Positions 27,370 to 36,477 of a stretch of DNA of 51,508 bases are shown in pieces. The notes beneath the pieces are model-generated. The model did not search any database and was not told the origin of the DNA. It was given only the letters and a program-made list of their open reading frames with translations. Where the stretch lies: contig CANFHO010000005.1 of NCBI GenBank assembly GCA_947447005.1, positions 1 through 51,508 on the forward strand. Direction: 5' to 3'. The number at the start of each line of letters is the position of its first letter. The stretch's first letter is position 1. A program made the position numbers and the translations under genes. The DNA comes from Chitinophagaceae bacterium (GTDB lineage Bacteria > Bacteroidota > Bacteroidia > Chitinophagales > Chitinophagaceae).

Positions 27370-28407
27370 ATGACAAAACAAAGATCAATGAGCAACGGAT
27401 TACTTTTCATGTTTATCTTATGGATGAGCATGGGAAATGTATTTGCGCAGGATCTTCATTTTTCACAATTCTTCAATTCTCCTCTTTCAACAAATCCTGC
27501 CAATACTGGTTTTATTCCAACATCAGATTATCGCATTGGCATGAACTATCGTGATCAATGGTCTACGATTCCTATTCCTTATACCACCACAAGTATTTGG
27601 GGAGATGCACAATTTTTACGAGATCGAATTCCTGGAGGTTGGATGGGATTGGGTGGTTTGATATTGCAAGATGTTGCTGGTAGTGGTAATTTAAAATCAA
27701 CTAAAATTTATACTTCTGTTGCTTATCATCAGATGTTGGGAAACACTGGTTTGCTTTCAGCAGGTTTTAATTTAGGGTACGCTGGTAAACAACTGAATAT
27801 TTCTAAGTTTACATTCGATAACCAATGGAATGGAAAATTCTTCGATGGCAATGTGCCAAGTGGGGAAGTGTTTCAAAACAGCTCCATCGGATACTTTGAT
27901 ATGCAGGCTGGTTTGAATTATTCCGTCTTTCCATCCGACAATATTTATTTTCACGGAGGTTTAAGCATTCATCATATCAATAAACCTACAGAATCTTTTT
28001 TTGCATCTTCAAGTAGTTATAACAACCGAATCTCACCAAGGTCAATTTTTTTTATTGATGGAATGATGAAGGTGAGTTCAAATGTGATCATTTCTCCATC
28101 CATATATCTCACAAATCAAGCTTCTTCTTCAGAGTTTGTTGGTGGTATACATTTGAATTACAGTATTACGGGAAATAGTGATCAGCAATTGATCCTGGGA
28201 ATGTATTTCAGACCCTCTGATGCCTATATTCCTATGATAGGATACCAATGGAAGAACTTCAAGTTTATGTTCAGTTACGATGCCACCAATTCCCCTTTAA
28301 AATACTTCAACACCAATAGGGGTGCTACTGAAATGTTTATGCAATATGATGGTATCTATGATGTCTTGTACGGCAATAGACGACAGAGTTTTTGTCCGAG
28401 TTTCTGA
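27370..28407 (+). CDS. PorP/SprF family type IX secretion system membrane protein
   Basis: The 345-residue protein has a signal peptide (about 1-25, ending FAQ) followed by the PorP/SprF opening DLHFSQFFNSPLSTNPANTGF and YRIGMNYRDQWSTIP. Members are outer-membrane barrels coded beside type B cargo and thought to help anchor or deliver that cargo. Its position 74 bp after a type B cargo gene fits. Many paralogues exist per genome, so this one is probably specific for its neighbour rather than the core PorP. It converges on the LOG-family gene with only 4 bp between the stop codons. Confidence 0.93.
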   Translation: MTKQRSMSNGLLFMFILWMSMGNVFAQDLHFSQFFNSPLSTNPANTGFIPTSDYRIGMNYRDQWSTIPIPYTTTSIWGDAQFLRDRIPGGWMGLGGLILQDVAGSGNLKSTKIYTSVAYHQMLGNTGLLSAGFNLGYAGKQLNISKFTFDNQWNGKFFDGNVPSGEVFQNSSIGYFDMQAGLNYSVFPSDNIYFHGGLSIHHINKPTESFFASSSSYNNRISPRSIFFIDGMMKVSSNVIISPSIYLTNQASSSEFVGGIHLNYSITGNSDQQLILGMYFRPSDAYIPMIGYQWKNFKFMFSYDATNSPLKYFNTNRGATEMFMQYDGIYDVLYGNRRQSFCPSF

Positions 28408-28411
28408 TGTT

Positions 28412-28966
28412 TTAATTCAACATTGATTTGACATCTTCTATCAATGCATTTGGCTCATCAAATACAGCAATCATGTTAGATATTTGTTCATATAGAAAGC
28501 CGTCTTGCTCCATGCGTTGTAAGTGTGCAATCAAATGATTATAAAATCCATCGGTATTCAGAATGTAAATTTTTTTATCATGAATGCTCAATTGGTTCCA
28601 TGTCACCATTTCAAATAGTTCATCCAATGTACCAACACCTCCTGGTAAGATGATGCCCACTGAAGCTTTTTCAAATAAAAGTTTTTTGCGTTCATGCATA
28701 TCTTTTGTAATGATCAACTCTGTGATGCCATCATGCTGTTGTTCCCATGAAATCAACACTTCAGGTAGTACACCAGTTACTTTTGCTCCATGTGCCAATG
28801 CATTGTTTGCAACAGCACCCATGATTCCAAACTGAGATCCGCCGTAAATAAGGTCAAATCCGTTGTTCCCAATCAATTGCCCAAGCAATGAGGCGTCTCT
28901 TATGTACAAAGGATTTTTACCTTCTTTAGATCCACAGAAGGCTGCAATGGTGTTGGCTGATGACAT
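28412..28966 (-). CDS. LOG family protein (TIGR00730-type phosphoribohydrolase)
   Basis: The 184-residue Rossmann-fold protein shows the LOG signature PGGVGTLDELFE preceded by HERKKLLFEKA, plus CGSKEG and YGGSQFGIMGAVA near the N-terminus. Characterised members cleave the N-glycosidic bond of cytokinin riboside 5'-monophosphate or of AMP-like nucleotides, releasing base and ribose 5-phosphate. The bacterial role is often nucleotide salvage or repair. It is followed 12 bp downstream by the last codons of the next gene on its strand, so co-transcription with the CarboxypepD_reg-like gene upstream is likely. Confidence 0.9.
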   Translation of the reverse strand: MSSANTIAAFCGSKEGKNPLYIRDASLLGQLIGNNGFDLIYGGSQFGIMGAVANNALAHGAKVTGVLPEVLISWEQQHDGITELIITKDMHERKKLLFEKASVGIILPGGVGTLDELFEMVTWNQLSIHDKKIYILNTDGFYNHLIAHLQRMEQDGFLYEQISNMIAVFDEPNALIEDVKSMLN

Positions 28967-28978
28967 ATGATGGGTGTT

Positions 28979-29620
28979 TTAATACTTTCTTTTGTAGTCT
29001 CCTCGTTTCCATGAACGTATAAATTCCGCCCATGCAAATGGATTGAGGATGTTCATGGGTGGCGCCTGGCCAGTGTAATAATATTTTTGCGCACTTTTTG
29101 CCAAACTTAAATTTACAGCCTCGCGACCATCCTTTGGCAATGATTGCATCAAAATTCGTCTGGTAGCCATGTCTGTGTTTTTTCTGGCCAATTCGATATT
29201 GTCATCTGGGACTTCAGTCGACACAAAATCTCTTTCAAATTGTTCCCTGCTGGGCCTTGGTTTGATGATGGCGGCAGGAAGATATGTGGTGTCGTTCACC
29301 ATCAATTGAATAATACTAAATTGATTCCCAACAAGGTCTGTAGGGATTTTAGTGATTTTATCTTTAAAACCTATACAGCTGAATTCAATTTCATCACCTT
29401 TTATGACAACGATCGAAAAAACACCCTGAGGACTTGAAAGTGTTCCTCTGCCTGTTCCTTTCACAACAATACTTACAGCGGGAAGCCCACGCAGGCTGTC
29501 TGCTGTCATCACAACACCATACAATTGTACTACAGAATCCTTGAAAGTCTCAAATTGAGCATGAGCCGTTTGAGGTCGGAATGCAGCAATCAAAAAGGCA
29601 AAAATGAGCAGTTTCTTCAT
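28979..29620 (-). CDS. Exported CarboxypepD_reg-like domain protein
   Basis: The start is the ATG at 29620, which opens the signal peptide MKKLLIFAFLIAAF...AHAQ; the frame extends six residues further without need. The 213-residue protein carries a CarboxypepD_reg-like beta-sandwich (about 35-120: LYGVVMTADSLRGLPAVSIVVKG, GRGTLSSPQGVFSIVV, IEFSCIGFKD), the domain found at the start of TonB-dependent transporters. Here it stands alone, with a polar tail rich in Arg/Lys and no barrel. A periplasmic or outer-membrane role is inferred; function unknown. The LOG gene follows by 12 bp. Confidence 0.82.
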   Translation of the reverse strand: MKKLLIFAFLIAAFRPQTAHAQFETFKDSVVQLYGVVMTADSLRGLPAVSIVVKGTGRGTLSSPQGVFSIVVIKGDEIEFSCIGFKDKITKIPTDLVGNQFSIIQLMVNDTTYLPAAIIKPRPSREQFERDFVSTEVPDDNIELARKNTDMATRRILMQSLPKDGREAVNLSLAKSAQKYYYTGQAPPMNILNPFAWAEFIRSWKRGDYKRKY

Positions 29621-29683
29621 CGTCACGTATTCTTGCACAAATTAAGGGCATCTTTTTGATTATCAAAGTCGGTAATGATTGGT

Positions 29684-29691
29684 TATTTTTG
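29684..29691 (+). promoter_or_regulatory. Candidate -7 box for the Mrp-like ATPase gene
   Basis: TATTTTTG fits TAnnTTTG, 31 bp before the ATG at 29723. A TTTTTG at 29653-29658 is 25 bp upstream, rather far for a -33 element. Confidence 0.4.
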
Positions 29692-29722
29692 CATCACACA
29701 TAATATTTAACATTTCATATTT

Positions 29723-30787
29723 ATGGTAAGAGAAGATGTTTTGAAGGCTTTGTCGACTGTTCAGGAGCCTGATTTGAAGAAAGACCTGGTCACCTTGAAC
29801 ATGGTAAAAGACATTGTAGTGGATGAAAGCAGGGTGTCTTTCATCATAGAATTAACAACCCCTGCTTGTCCGATGAAGGAATTGATTAAGCGGGATTGTA
29901 TTCATGCCATTCATACACATATGGGCGCAGATTTGGATGTGAATGTCCAGTTCACGTCAAATACAACTTCGTTGAGAAGTGATATTGGAAATGTATTGCC
30001 AGGTGTAAAGAATATTATCACGGTAATCAGCGGAAAGGGTGGCGTTGGTAAGTCAACTGTAGCTGCCAACCTTTCACTTGCTTTGTCGCAACAAGGTGCC
30101 AAGGTAGGCTTGATGGATGCGGATATTTATGGCCCAAGTGTACCTATTATGTTTGGTGTTCGCGGTCAGCGTCCGTTGATGATGGAAGTGGAAGGAAAAG
30201 AGAAGATCGTACCATTGGAACAGTATGGAATTAAATTGATTAGCATTGGTTTGTTGGTGGATGAAAAAAGTGCAGTGGTATGGCGTGGCCCGATGGCCAG
30301 CAGTGCCATTCGTCAATTTGTAACTGATGTACATTGGGGAGAATTGGATTATTTGGTAATCGATATGCCACCAGGCACAGGTGATATTCATTTAACTTTA
30401 ATACAGACCATCCCTGTTACAGGCGCTGTGGTAGTCACCACACCTCAAGAGGTTGCCTTGGCAGATGCCAAGAAGGCCATTGCTATGTTCGGTCAGGCAC
30501 AAATCAATGTGCCCATTATCGGGCTCGTAGAGAACATGGCGTGGTTTACACCAGAGGAGCTTCCCGAGAATAAATATTACATCTTTGGAAAGGATGGCGG
30601 AAAGAACCTGGCGGATCAGTTTGATTTGAATTTCCTGGGACAAATACCATTGGTTCAAGGCATCAGAGAGGGTGGAGATAAAGGATTGCCAGTAATGATG
30701 GGAGAGGATCAAATCAGTAAGCAGGCGTTTATGTCATTTGCTGCAGATACAATCAGGGCGGTGGCTGTGGCGAATGCGAAGAAGTGA
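29723..30787 (+). CDS. Mrp/ApbC-type Fe-S carrier P-loop ATPase with MIP18 (DUF59) domain
   Basis: The 354-residue protein has an N-terminal MIP18 domain (1-80, with TPACPMKELI) and a ParA/MinD-type ATPase domain: deviant Walker A GKGGVGKS (104-111), MDADIYGPSVP, IDMPPGTGD. The family carries Fe-S clusters for assembly on target proteins. The C-terminal CxxC pair that binds the cluster in canonical Mrp/Nbp35 is missing: the segment reads ENMAWFTPEELPENKYYIFG. Cys residues remain in the MIP18 domain. I recall this form in other Bacteroidota, so it may be a lineage feature. Confidence 0.92.
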   Translation: MVREDVLKALSTVQEPDLKKDLVTLNMVKDIVVDESRVSFIIELTTPACPMKELIKRDCIHAIHTHMGADLDVNVQFTSNTTSLRSDIGNVLPGVKNIITVISGKGGVGKSTVAANLSLALSQQGAKVGLMDADIYGPSVPIMFGVRGQRPLMMEVEGKEKIVPLEQYGIKLISIGLLVDEKSAVVWRGPMASSAIRQFVTDVHWGELDYLVIDMPPGTGDIHLTLIQTIPVTGAVVVTTPQEVALADAKKAIAMFGQAQINVPIIGLVENMAWFTPEELPENKYYIFGKDGGKNLADQFDLNFLGQIPLVQGIREGGDKGLPVMMGEDQISKQAFMSFAADTIRAVAVANAKK

Positions 30788-30794
30788 ATGTAAT

Positions 30795-30860
30795 TAGGCA
30801 GTAGGGAATAGGCAGTAGGCAATAGTAAGGCAAAGAGGCAAGGAGGCAGGGAGTGAAGGA
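30795..30860 (+). repeat. Heptad then octad array after the Mrp gene
   Basis: Four 7-bp units beginning with a TAG triplet (TAGGCAG, TAGGGAA, TAGGCAG, TAGGCAA; 30795-30822) are followed by four 8-bp units (GGCAAAGA, GGCAAGGA, GGCAGGGA, GTGAAGGA; 30829-30860). The array fills the gap between two convergent genes and ends 7 bp before the stop codon of the minus-strand gene. Both period classes occur in one array. Confidence 0.9.
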
Positions 30861-30867
30861 GTAAAAG

Positions 30868-31353
30868 TTAGAACAGAACCTCTTTTTGAGGTGCTGTTGC
30901 CTTGAAGCTTTTTCGCTTTCCATCTACAATCAAGTGAATGATATTGGCCTGTTCTTCCTTGTATTCATACATGATATCGCAGAATAGTCCGATGCTTTTG
31001 GGAGGGGCAATATTTGTCAAATTGAAATAGATGAATGTTGCTTCTTGCTCGTTCTCATATCCCAGATAGTGAAGGGGTATGCGTTTTCCATTGATACTCG
31101 CCTTGAGATGTGTGCTGAAATAGCTTTCAAATAATCTGTTGATATCGTTTTTATTTCCACTTCTGATATCTGGTTTCTTGCCTGAAAATTTCTCCAACGC
31201 TTCCTCCATGTCATCCGGGAAAACCTTGCAGCTTACACCGAACTCTTTCGTTTTGGTCTTGTATTCCGCTTCTACCACAGCCATGTAAAATGGGTGAAAT
31301 GCCATGATGCATGGGAGTAGAAGCAGACTCAAAAAAAATGCCGATCTTGTCAT
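30868..31353 (-). CDS. DUF6702-like exported protein
   Basis: The 161-residue protein has a signal peptide (1-18) and begins its mature part with HPFYMAVVEAEYKTKTKEFGVSCKVFPDDMEEAL, the pattern I recall for DUF6702. These proteins are small periplasmic domains of unknown function, typically coded beside HupE/UreJ and an M1 peptidase in Bacteroidota, as here: hupE/ureJ-like lies divergently 41 bp away. No catalytic motif is evident. Confidence 0.75.
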   Translation of the reverse strand: MTRSAFFLSLLLLPCIMAFHPFYMAVVEAEYKTKTKEFGVSCKVFPDDMEEALEKFSGKKPDIRSGNKNDINRLFESYFSTHLKASINGKRIPLHYLGYENEQEATFIYFNLTNIAPPKSIGLFCDIMYEYKEEQANIIHLIVDGKRKSFKATAPQKEVLF

Positions 31354-31394
31354 AGGAACAAAAGTGCGATTAAATTATCAACCTACAGCAGGCA

Positions 31395-31976
31395 ATGAAC
31401 GATTTTATCTTTTTTTTCAAACATGGCTGGGAGCATATCATGAGTTGGGATGCCCTTGACCATTTGTATTTCATTTCCGTGTTGAGTGTGATTTATACGT
31501 TTTCCTCATTTAAGAAAGTTTTGGTATTGGTAACAGCTTTTACAATTGGACATGCCATTACTCTTTTTCTCAGTGCACTTGATATCATTCGTTTCAAAGA
31601 CAGCCTGGTTGAATTTGCAATCCCTTGTACGATCATTGCCTCTTCTGTTGTTAATTTCATTCGGCGTAATGATGAAACAAAAGGACACCTGCAATATTTG
31701 CTTGCATTGGTATTTGGACTGGTACATGGAATGGGATATGCCAATGCCATCAGGTTTATGCTGGTTGGCGGACAAAGTCTTGCTACAAGCCTGATTAGCT
31801 TCAATTTAGGTTTGGAATGCGGCCAAATTTTCGTAGTATTGTTTATGCTATATGCAGGATGGATGATCGAAAGGTTTAGGCTCTTTTCTCACAAAAATTG
31901 GGTCTTGGTTTTTTCCACCTTCGTTTTTTGTCTCTCTTTGCAAATGGCCATCGAAAGGTTTCATCTGATTCACTAA
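31395..31976 (+). CDS. HupE/UreJ-family membrane protein
   Basis: The 193-residue protein has about six hydrophobic segments and the family features GWEHIMSWDALDHLYFI near the N-terminus, FTIGHAITLFLS and FGLVHGMGYA, with conserved His residues in or near membrane helices. HupE/UreJ proteins are implicated in nickel (or cobalt) uptake, but the Bacteroidota branch has no proven substrate and no hydrogenase or urease gene is visible here. It is followed after 10 bp by the M1 peptidase gene, so the two are probably one operon. Confidence 0.85.
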   Translation: MNDFIFFFKHGWEHIMSWDALDHLYFISVLSVIYTFSSFKKVLVLVTAFTIGHAITLFLSALDIIRFKDSLVEFAIPCTIIASSVVNFIRRNDETKGHLQYLLALVFGLVHGMGYANAIRFMLVGGQSLATSLISFNLGLECGQIFVVLFMLYAGWMIERFRLFSHKNWVLVFSTFVFCLSLQMAIERFHLIH

Positions 31977-31986
31977 ATCATTTTCA

Positions 31987-34320
31987 ATGAAAAAAATTGT
32001 ATTTCTGACAGTAGCACTTGCATTGGGATCAGCTGTTGGTTTTGCGCAGCTATTGCGTAACCCTGGTTCCAACCATGGTAACAAATTTGAACAACTGGAT
32101 TATCTTATGCCAGATCCCAATGAGTACAGAACAGCAAGCGGTGCTCCGGGGTCCAAGTACTGGCAACAACGTGCTGATTATGACATCAATGTTGATCTCA
32201 ACGAAGACGCCAATGTAATCACCGGTTCAGAAACCATCACGTATTTCAATCAATCGCCTGATCAACTTTCATATTTGTGGTTGCAATTGGATGAGAATTT
32301 TCATCATCCGGAAAGCAACAACCAATATGATAAGCAATCAACCATGGGAGAACGCATGAGTGATTTGCAATTGCAGCAAATGAACCCCAAGGAATACATG
32401 AAGGGTTATGGTTTGAATATCACTGCACTAACTGATGCCACTGGAAAATCATTGCCTTATATTATCAACCAAACCATGCTTAGGATTGATCTTCCTGTAG
32501 CATTGAAGCCTGGTCAGAAATTCGTGTTTAAGGTGAATTGGAATTATAAAATTCCTGATAAGCTTACACGTTACGGAAGAGGTGGGTACGAAGTGTTCCC
32601 AGAAGATGGAAATAACCTTTATTCCATTTCTCAATGGTATCCGCGCATGGCCGTTTACAGCGACTTCCAGGGTTGGCAGAACATGCAGTTCTCAGGTGGT
32701 TCAGAATTCACATTGACATTCGGAAATTTTAAAGTGAATATCACTGTTCCGGAAGATCATATCGTGGCTGCCACAGGCGAATGTCAGAATCTATCTTCTG
32801 TATTAACCGCTGCCCAGTTGGGTAGATGGAACCAGGCACAAACTGCTACAGAGCCCATTGAAGTTGTTACCCTGAATGAAGCGTTGGAAAACATGAAAGA
32901 AAAATCCAAGGGTAAAAAAACCTGGGTGTTCACTGCACAAAATGTACGTGATTTTGCCTTCAACTCATCACGCCGATTGGTGTGGGATGCATTGCCGGTT
33001 AACATTGATGGAAAGAAAGTGATGTGCATGAGCTTCTACGGTAAAGAAGCATATCCAATCTATAAAAAATATTCTACCAAAGCAGTTGCTCATACGATCA
33101 AGGTATATTCAAAATACACCATTCCATATCCTTATCCTGTTGCTCAATCTGTTGAAGCATCGATTGGGATGGAATATCCTATGCTGGCCATGAACTATGG
33201 CAGGGCTGAAAAAGATGGTACCTATAGTGAATCTACCAAATATGGTGCCATTGGTGTAATCATTCATGAAGTGGGACATAACTTCTTCCCGATGATTGTG
33301 AATTCAGATGAAAGGCAATACTGGTGGATGGATGAAGGATTGAATACCTTCTGCCAATTCCTTGCTGAACAAGAGTTTGATAACAATTATCCTTCCAGAA
33401 GAGGTCCAGCCCACCTGATTACCGATTACATGAAGTTGCCGAAAGATTTGTTGGAGCCTATCATGACAAAAGGCGATAACGTAGCCAATGTAGGTTCAAA
33501 TGCATATGCAAAAGCGGCCACCGGCTTGAATATTCTTCGTGAAACCATCATGGGTAGGGATTTGTTCGATTATGCATTCGGTGAATATGCAAAGCGTTGG
33601 GCATTCAAGCATCCTACTCCTGCAGATCTGTTCAGAACTTTGGAAGATGCAAGTGCAATTGATCTCGATTGGTTCTGGAGAGGATGGTATTATGGTACAG
33701 ATCCAGTGGATATTTCTTTGGATGATGTAAAATGGTTCAAGGCTGATGCTGCAAAGAATGCAGCTTCATTCAAATCTGCAGAATTTGAAACCATCAGCAA
33801 ATTGAGAAACAAAGCGGATAAGAGCATCAGTTACTATACAGATACAGATACTACATTGCGTGATTTTTATTACTACAACAGGGGAGCAGATGCAGGTATG
33901 ATGCAGGCTGCTGCGCAACGCCAACAAGAGGCCAGTTCTGATAAAGAAAACCTCTCTAAATGGCAAGACAAAAACCTTTATGAACTCAGTTTCAGTAATC
34001 TGGGCGGAATGGTAATGCCAATCTTTGTTGAGTGGACGTTTAAAGACGGCTCAAAAGAGGTAGACAAGATTCCTGTAACCATTTGGAGGTTGAATGAAAA
34101 GAAAGTGACCAAGTTGTTTCTCAAAGACAAGGAAGTTGCATCCATTCGTTTAGACCCTATGCGTGAAACTGCGGATATCAATGAAACCAATGGCATGTGG
34201 CCTGTGAAGGAAATGCCAAGCAAATTCCAATTGTTCAAAGCTGCTTCCGGCATCAGCGGACTTGGCTCTCCACGCGGTGGTGGTGGAGGCACCAATGCCA
34301 TGCAACAAGCAAAGAAATAA
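31987..34320 (+). CDS. Exported M1-family zinc metallopeptidase
   Basis: The 777-residue protein has a signal peptide (1-19, ending GFAQ). The gluzincin motif HEVGH (427-431) with Glu450 (18 residues later, MDEGLN) gives all three zinc ligands and the catalytic Glu428. GMEYP upstream takes the place of the aminopeptidase GAMEN motif. The N-terminal part (about 50-330) matches the M1 beta-saddle and the C-terminal part (about 550-740) is a beta-sandwich. The end is Gly-rich. It probably acts in the periplasm. It follows hupE/ureJ-like by 10 bp and meets the convergent rhodanese-thioredoxin gene with no bases between the stop codons. Confidence 0.93.
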   Translation: MKKIVFLTVALALGSAVGFAQLLRNPGSNHGNKFEQLDYLMPDPNEYRTASGAPGSKYWQQRADYDINVDLNEDANVITGSETITYFNQSPDQLSYLWLQLDENFHHPESNNQYDKQSTMGERMSDLQLQQMNPKEYMKGYGLNITALTDATGKSLPYIINQTMLRIDLPVALKPGQKFVFKVNWNYKIPDKLTRYGRGGYEVFPEDGNNLYSISQWYPRMAVYSDFQGWQNMQFSGGSEFTLTFGNFKVNITVPEDHIVAATGECQNLSSVLTAAQLGRWNQAQTATEPIEVVTLNEALENMKEKSKGKKTWVFTAQNVRDFAFNSSRRLVWDALPVNIDGKKVMCMSFYGKEAYPIYKKYSTKAVAHTIKVYSKYTIPYPYPVAQSVEASIGMEYPMLAMNYGRAEKDGTYSESTKYGAIGVIIHEVGHNFFPMIVNSDERQYWWMDEGLNTFCQFLAEQEFDNNYPSRRGPAHLITDYMKLPKDLLEPIMTKGDNVANVGSNAYAKAATGLNILRETIMGRDLFDYAFGEYAKRWAFKHPTPADLFRTLEDASAIDLDWFWRGWYYGTDPVDISLDDVKWFKADAAKNAASFKSAEFETISKLRNKADKSISYYTDTDTTLRDFYYYNRGADAGMMQAAAQRQQEASSDKENLSKWQDKNLYELSFSNLGGMVMPIFVEWTFKDGSKEVDKIPVTIWRLNEKKVTKLFLKDKEVASIRLDPMRETADINETNGMWPVKEMPSKFQLFKAASGISGLGSPRGGGGGTNAMQQAKK

Positions 34321-35010
34321 TTATTTCAACCAGGAGGTGAATTCCTCCTTTGTTACGAGGCCCTGTTTTCTTTTGACTTCTACACCCTTTTTGTAGAGGA
34401 TAAAAGTAGGCAGGGCTTCTACATTGAGCGATTTCATCAACTCCGTTTCCAATCCTCCATCCATTTTAATTAACGTAAGCTTGCTTTTATTGTCATTCAC
34501 GAATGCTTGTAACACTGGCTCCATTTTTACACATGGAGGACACCATACAGCTCCAAAGTCAACCAACACAATATCTCCACTTGCCAGCATGCTGTTATAA
34601 GTTGCCAAAGAGGTTGGTTTCGCATTCGGGTCAATGCCTTCAACAGGCATATTCTCACGTTTCCATGCATTCATCCCACCAGTCATGTTCGTTGTTTGAT
34701 ATCCTTGTTGACTTAAGAATTGGGCAGCAGCGCCGCTCCTTCCGCCACTTAAACAGTATACATATACTGGTTTGTTTTTATCCAGATGGGATGTTCGGCT
34801 CTGAAATTCAGTTGCATCCAGCCAGTTTGCTTGCAAAGATCCTTTGATATGTCCACTCTGATATTCAGCAGCTGTGCGAACATCGAGGATTTGTATATTC
34901 GGTTTTGCAATGGCATTCGCAAATTCAGCAGGCGGTAATGTGCCTGTTTGTTGGCCATTTGAGTTACAGGCAAAAACAAAAATTGACAGTATCAACAGAA
35001 GATTCTTCAT
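34321..35010 (-). CDS. Rhodanese-thioredoxin fusion lipoprotein
   Basis: The 229-residue protein has a lipoprotein signal (FVFAC, Cys15). Its first domain (about 25-125) is a rhodanese with active Cys86 in the loop CLSGGRS and the opening LDVRTAAEYQSGHI. Its second (about 130-229) is a thioredoxin fold with WCPPC (156-160) and the cis-Pro segment EALPTF. Joined in one membrane-anchored periplasmic protein, the domains suggest sulfur transfer plus thiol reduction or oxidation; the direction is unknown. A TACCTTTG -7-like box lies 17 bp upstream of the ATG. Confidence 0.92.
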   Translation of the reverse strand: MKNLLLILSIFVFACNSNGQQTGTLPPAEFANAIAKPNIQILDVRTAAEYQSGHIKGSLQANWLDATEFQSRTSHLDKNKPVYVYCLSGGRSGAAAQFLSQQGYQTTNMTGGMNAWKRENMPVEGIDPNAKPTSLATYNSMLASGDIVLVDFGAVWCPPCVKMEPVLQAFVNDNKSKLTLIKMDGGLETELMKSLNVEALPTFILYKKGVEVKRKQGLVTKEEFTSWLK

Positions 35011-35026
35011 GTAGTATTATTTTTTG

Positions 35027-35034
35027 CAAAGGTA
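35027..35034 (-). promoter_or_regulatory. Candidate -7 box for the rhodanese-thioredoxin gene
   Basis: The minus strand reads TACCTTTG, an exact TAnnTTTG match, 16 bp before the ATG. No good -33 element is seen. Confidence 0.4.
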
Positions 35035-35108
35035 GGTACAATGTAGCTTAAGGAATGCGACCTTTGTTACCATAACCGTTGATAAGGGAATTCAAATACA
35101 ATAAACCG

Positions 35109-36047
35109 ATGCTGGAAGATAAATTGATCATGTTTGAAAACAGGTTGCGCAAGGTTGATCGTATCTTGAAGCAGAAGGCCAGGCAGCAGCAGGTGAGCTG
35201 TTACAGGTTGTATGATCGTGATCTTCCTGAATTTCCGCTCATCATCGATATTTATGGAACACATATTCAAGTCACTGAATACCGAAGCAACCATCATTTA
35301 TCTGAAGAAGCATATGAACAATGGTTGAACCAAAGTCTGGAGTTGGTGATGAAAGTGCTGAGTAAAACTGTGGATCAGATTCATTTGAAAGAAAGGAAAA
35401 GAAAAGAGAGCAGGGCCGATCAATACCAGAAAACAGCTGATGAGAAAGAGTTTATCGAAGTGGAAGAAGGGGGATTGAAATTTTTAATAAATCTAACCGA
35501 CTATTTGGATACAGGTTTGTTTATCGATCATCGTCTTACACGACATATGGTCAGAAAACAATCTGCAGGAAAATCTGTATTAAACCTATTTTGCTATACA
35601 GGTTCTTTTTCTGTGTATGCGTCTGCGGGCGGGGCTTCCAGGGTTGTCTCCGTGGATCTTTCGAACACGTATTTGAACTGGGCGAGAAGCAATATGGAGC
35701 TCAATGGATTTACAGGAAATCAATATGTTTTTGAACGTGCTGATGTGTTACAGTACATCCCTCAGATGGAAGAAAAATTTGACATCATTGTGCTGGATCC
35801 GCCTACATTCAGCAATAGCAAGGCCATGAAAGAGGTGTTTGACATACAACAGATGCATGATGATCTCATCAACAATTGTCTTAAAAAACTGAATGAAGGA
35901 GGAGTTTTGTATTTCAGCACCAATGCACGAAAATTTGTGCTGAACAAGGAATTGATCCACGGAAATGTGGAGGAAATAACAGAAGCAACCACCCCATTTG
36001 ATTTCAACGGAAAACTCCTGAGGTGGTGCTATAAAATCTGGAAATGA
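35109..36047 (+). CDS. RlmK/RlmI-like 23S rRNA methyltransferase
   Basis: The start is the ATG at 35109; an upstream TTG (35079) is possible. The 312-residue protein is a class I SAM-dependent methyltransferase with VLNLFCYTGSFSVYAS (motif I), VVSVDLS (motif II) and VLDPPTFSNSK (motif IV, the DPPxF pattern of rRNA methyltransferases). It corresponds to the C-terminal RlmK half of E. coli RlmKL, which makes m7G2069 of 23S rRNA, without the THUMP-RlmL half. The first 100 residues are the specific N-terminal domain. The exact position modified is not known. It converges on the FKBP gene with a single base between the stop codons. Confidence 0.87.
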   Translation: MLEDKLIMFENRLRKVDRILKQKARQQQVSCYRLYDRDLPEFPLIIDIYGTHIQVTEYRSNHHLSEEAYEQWLNQSLELVMKVLSKTVDQIHLKERKRKESRADQYQKTADEKEFIEVEEGGLKFLINLTDYLDTGLFIDHRLTRHMVRKQSAGKSVLNLFCYTGSFSVYASAGGASRVVSVDLSNTYLNWARSNMELNGFTGNQYVFERADVLQYIPQMEEKFDIIVLDPPTFSNSKAMKEVFDIQQMHDDLINNCLKKLNEGGVLYFSTNARKFVLNKELIHGNVEEITEATTPFDFNGKLLRWCYKIWK

Positions 36048-36048
36048 G

Positions 36049-36477
36049 TTAGCCTACAATTTCAACAATCTCTACGTCAAATACGAGGTCCTTTCCGGCA
36101 AGGAAATGATTCGCATCCATGATGATTACATCTTCTTTCACTTCAAGCACAACCACTGGAACAGGCTGTCCGTATTGGTTTTGAAGGTTGAGTTGTTGTC
36201 CTATTTCCAACGTCATTCCTTCCGGAACATTGGAAGCAGGGAATTCAATGATTGCTTCAGGATCTTTTTGTCCATATCCATGGTCTGGGTCAATCTGAAT
36301 TGTTTTCTTTTCACCCAGGGCCATTCCAACCACACCGGCATCAAAGCCTTTGATCATTTGTCCTGCGCCTACTTTAAACTCCAATGGATTTCTTCCCACT
36401 GAGCTGTCGAATTGAGTACCGTCGAGCAAAGTGCCTGTATAATGCACTCTTACTACGTCGCCTTGTTTTACTTGCAT
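36049..36477 (-). CDS. SlyD-like FKBP-type peptidyl-prolyl isomerase
   Basis: The ATG at 36477 is chosen because MQVKQGDVVRVHYTGTL is the usual beginning; a GTG at 36519 would add 14 atypical residues. The 142-residue protein has the FKBP start VHYTGTLLDGTQFDSS, the GQMIKGFDAGVVGM segment and an insert-in-flap domain (about 65-120), as in SlyD. The His/Cys-rich nickel-binding tail of E. coli SlyD is absent. It is probably a cytoplasmic folding helper with chaperone activity; no signal peptide is present. Confidence 0.92.
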   Translation of the reverse strand: MQVKQGDVVRVHYTGTLLDGTQFDSSVGRNPLEFKVGAGQMIKGFDAGVVGMALGEKKTIQIDPDHGYGQKDPEAIIEFPASNVPEGMTLEIGQQLNLQNQYGQPVPVVVLEVKEDVIIMDANHFLAGKDLVFDVEIVEIVG

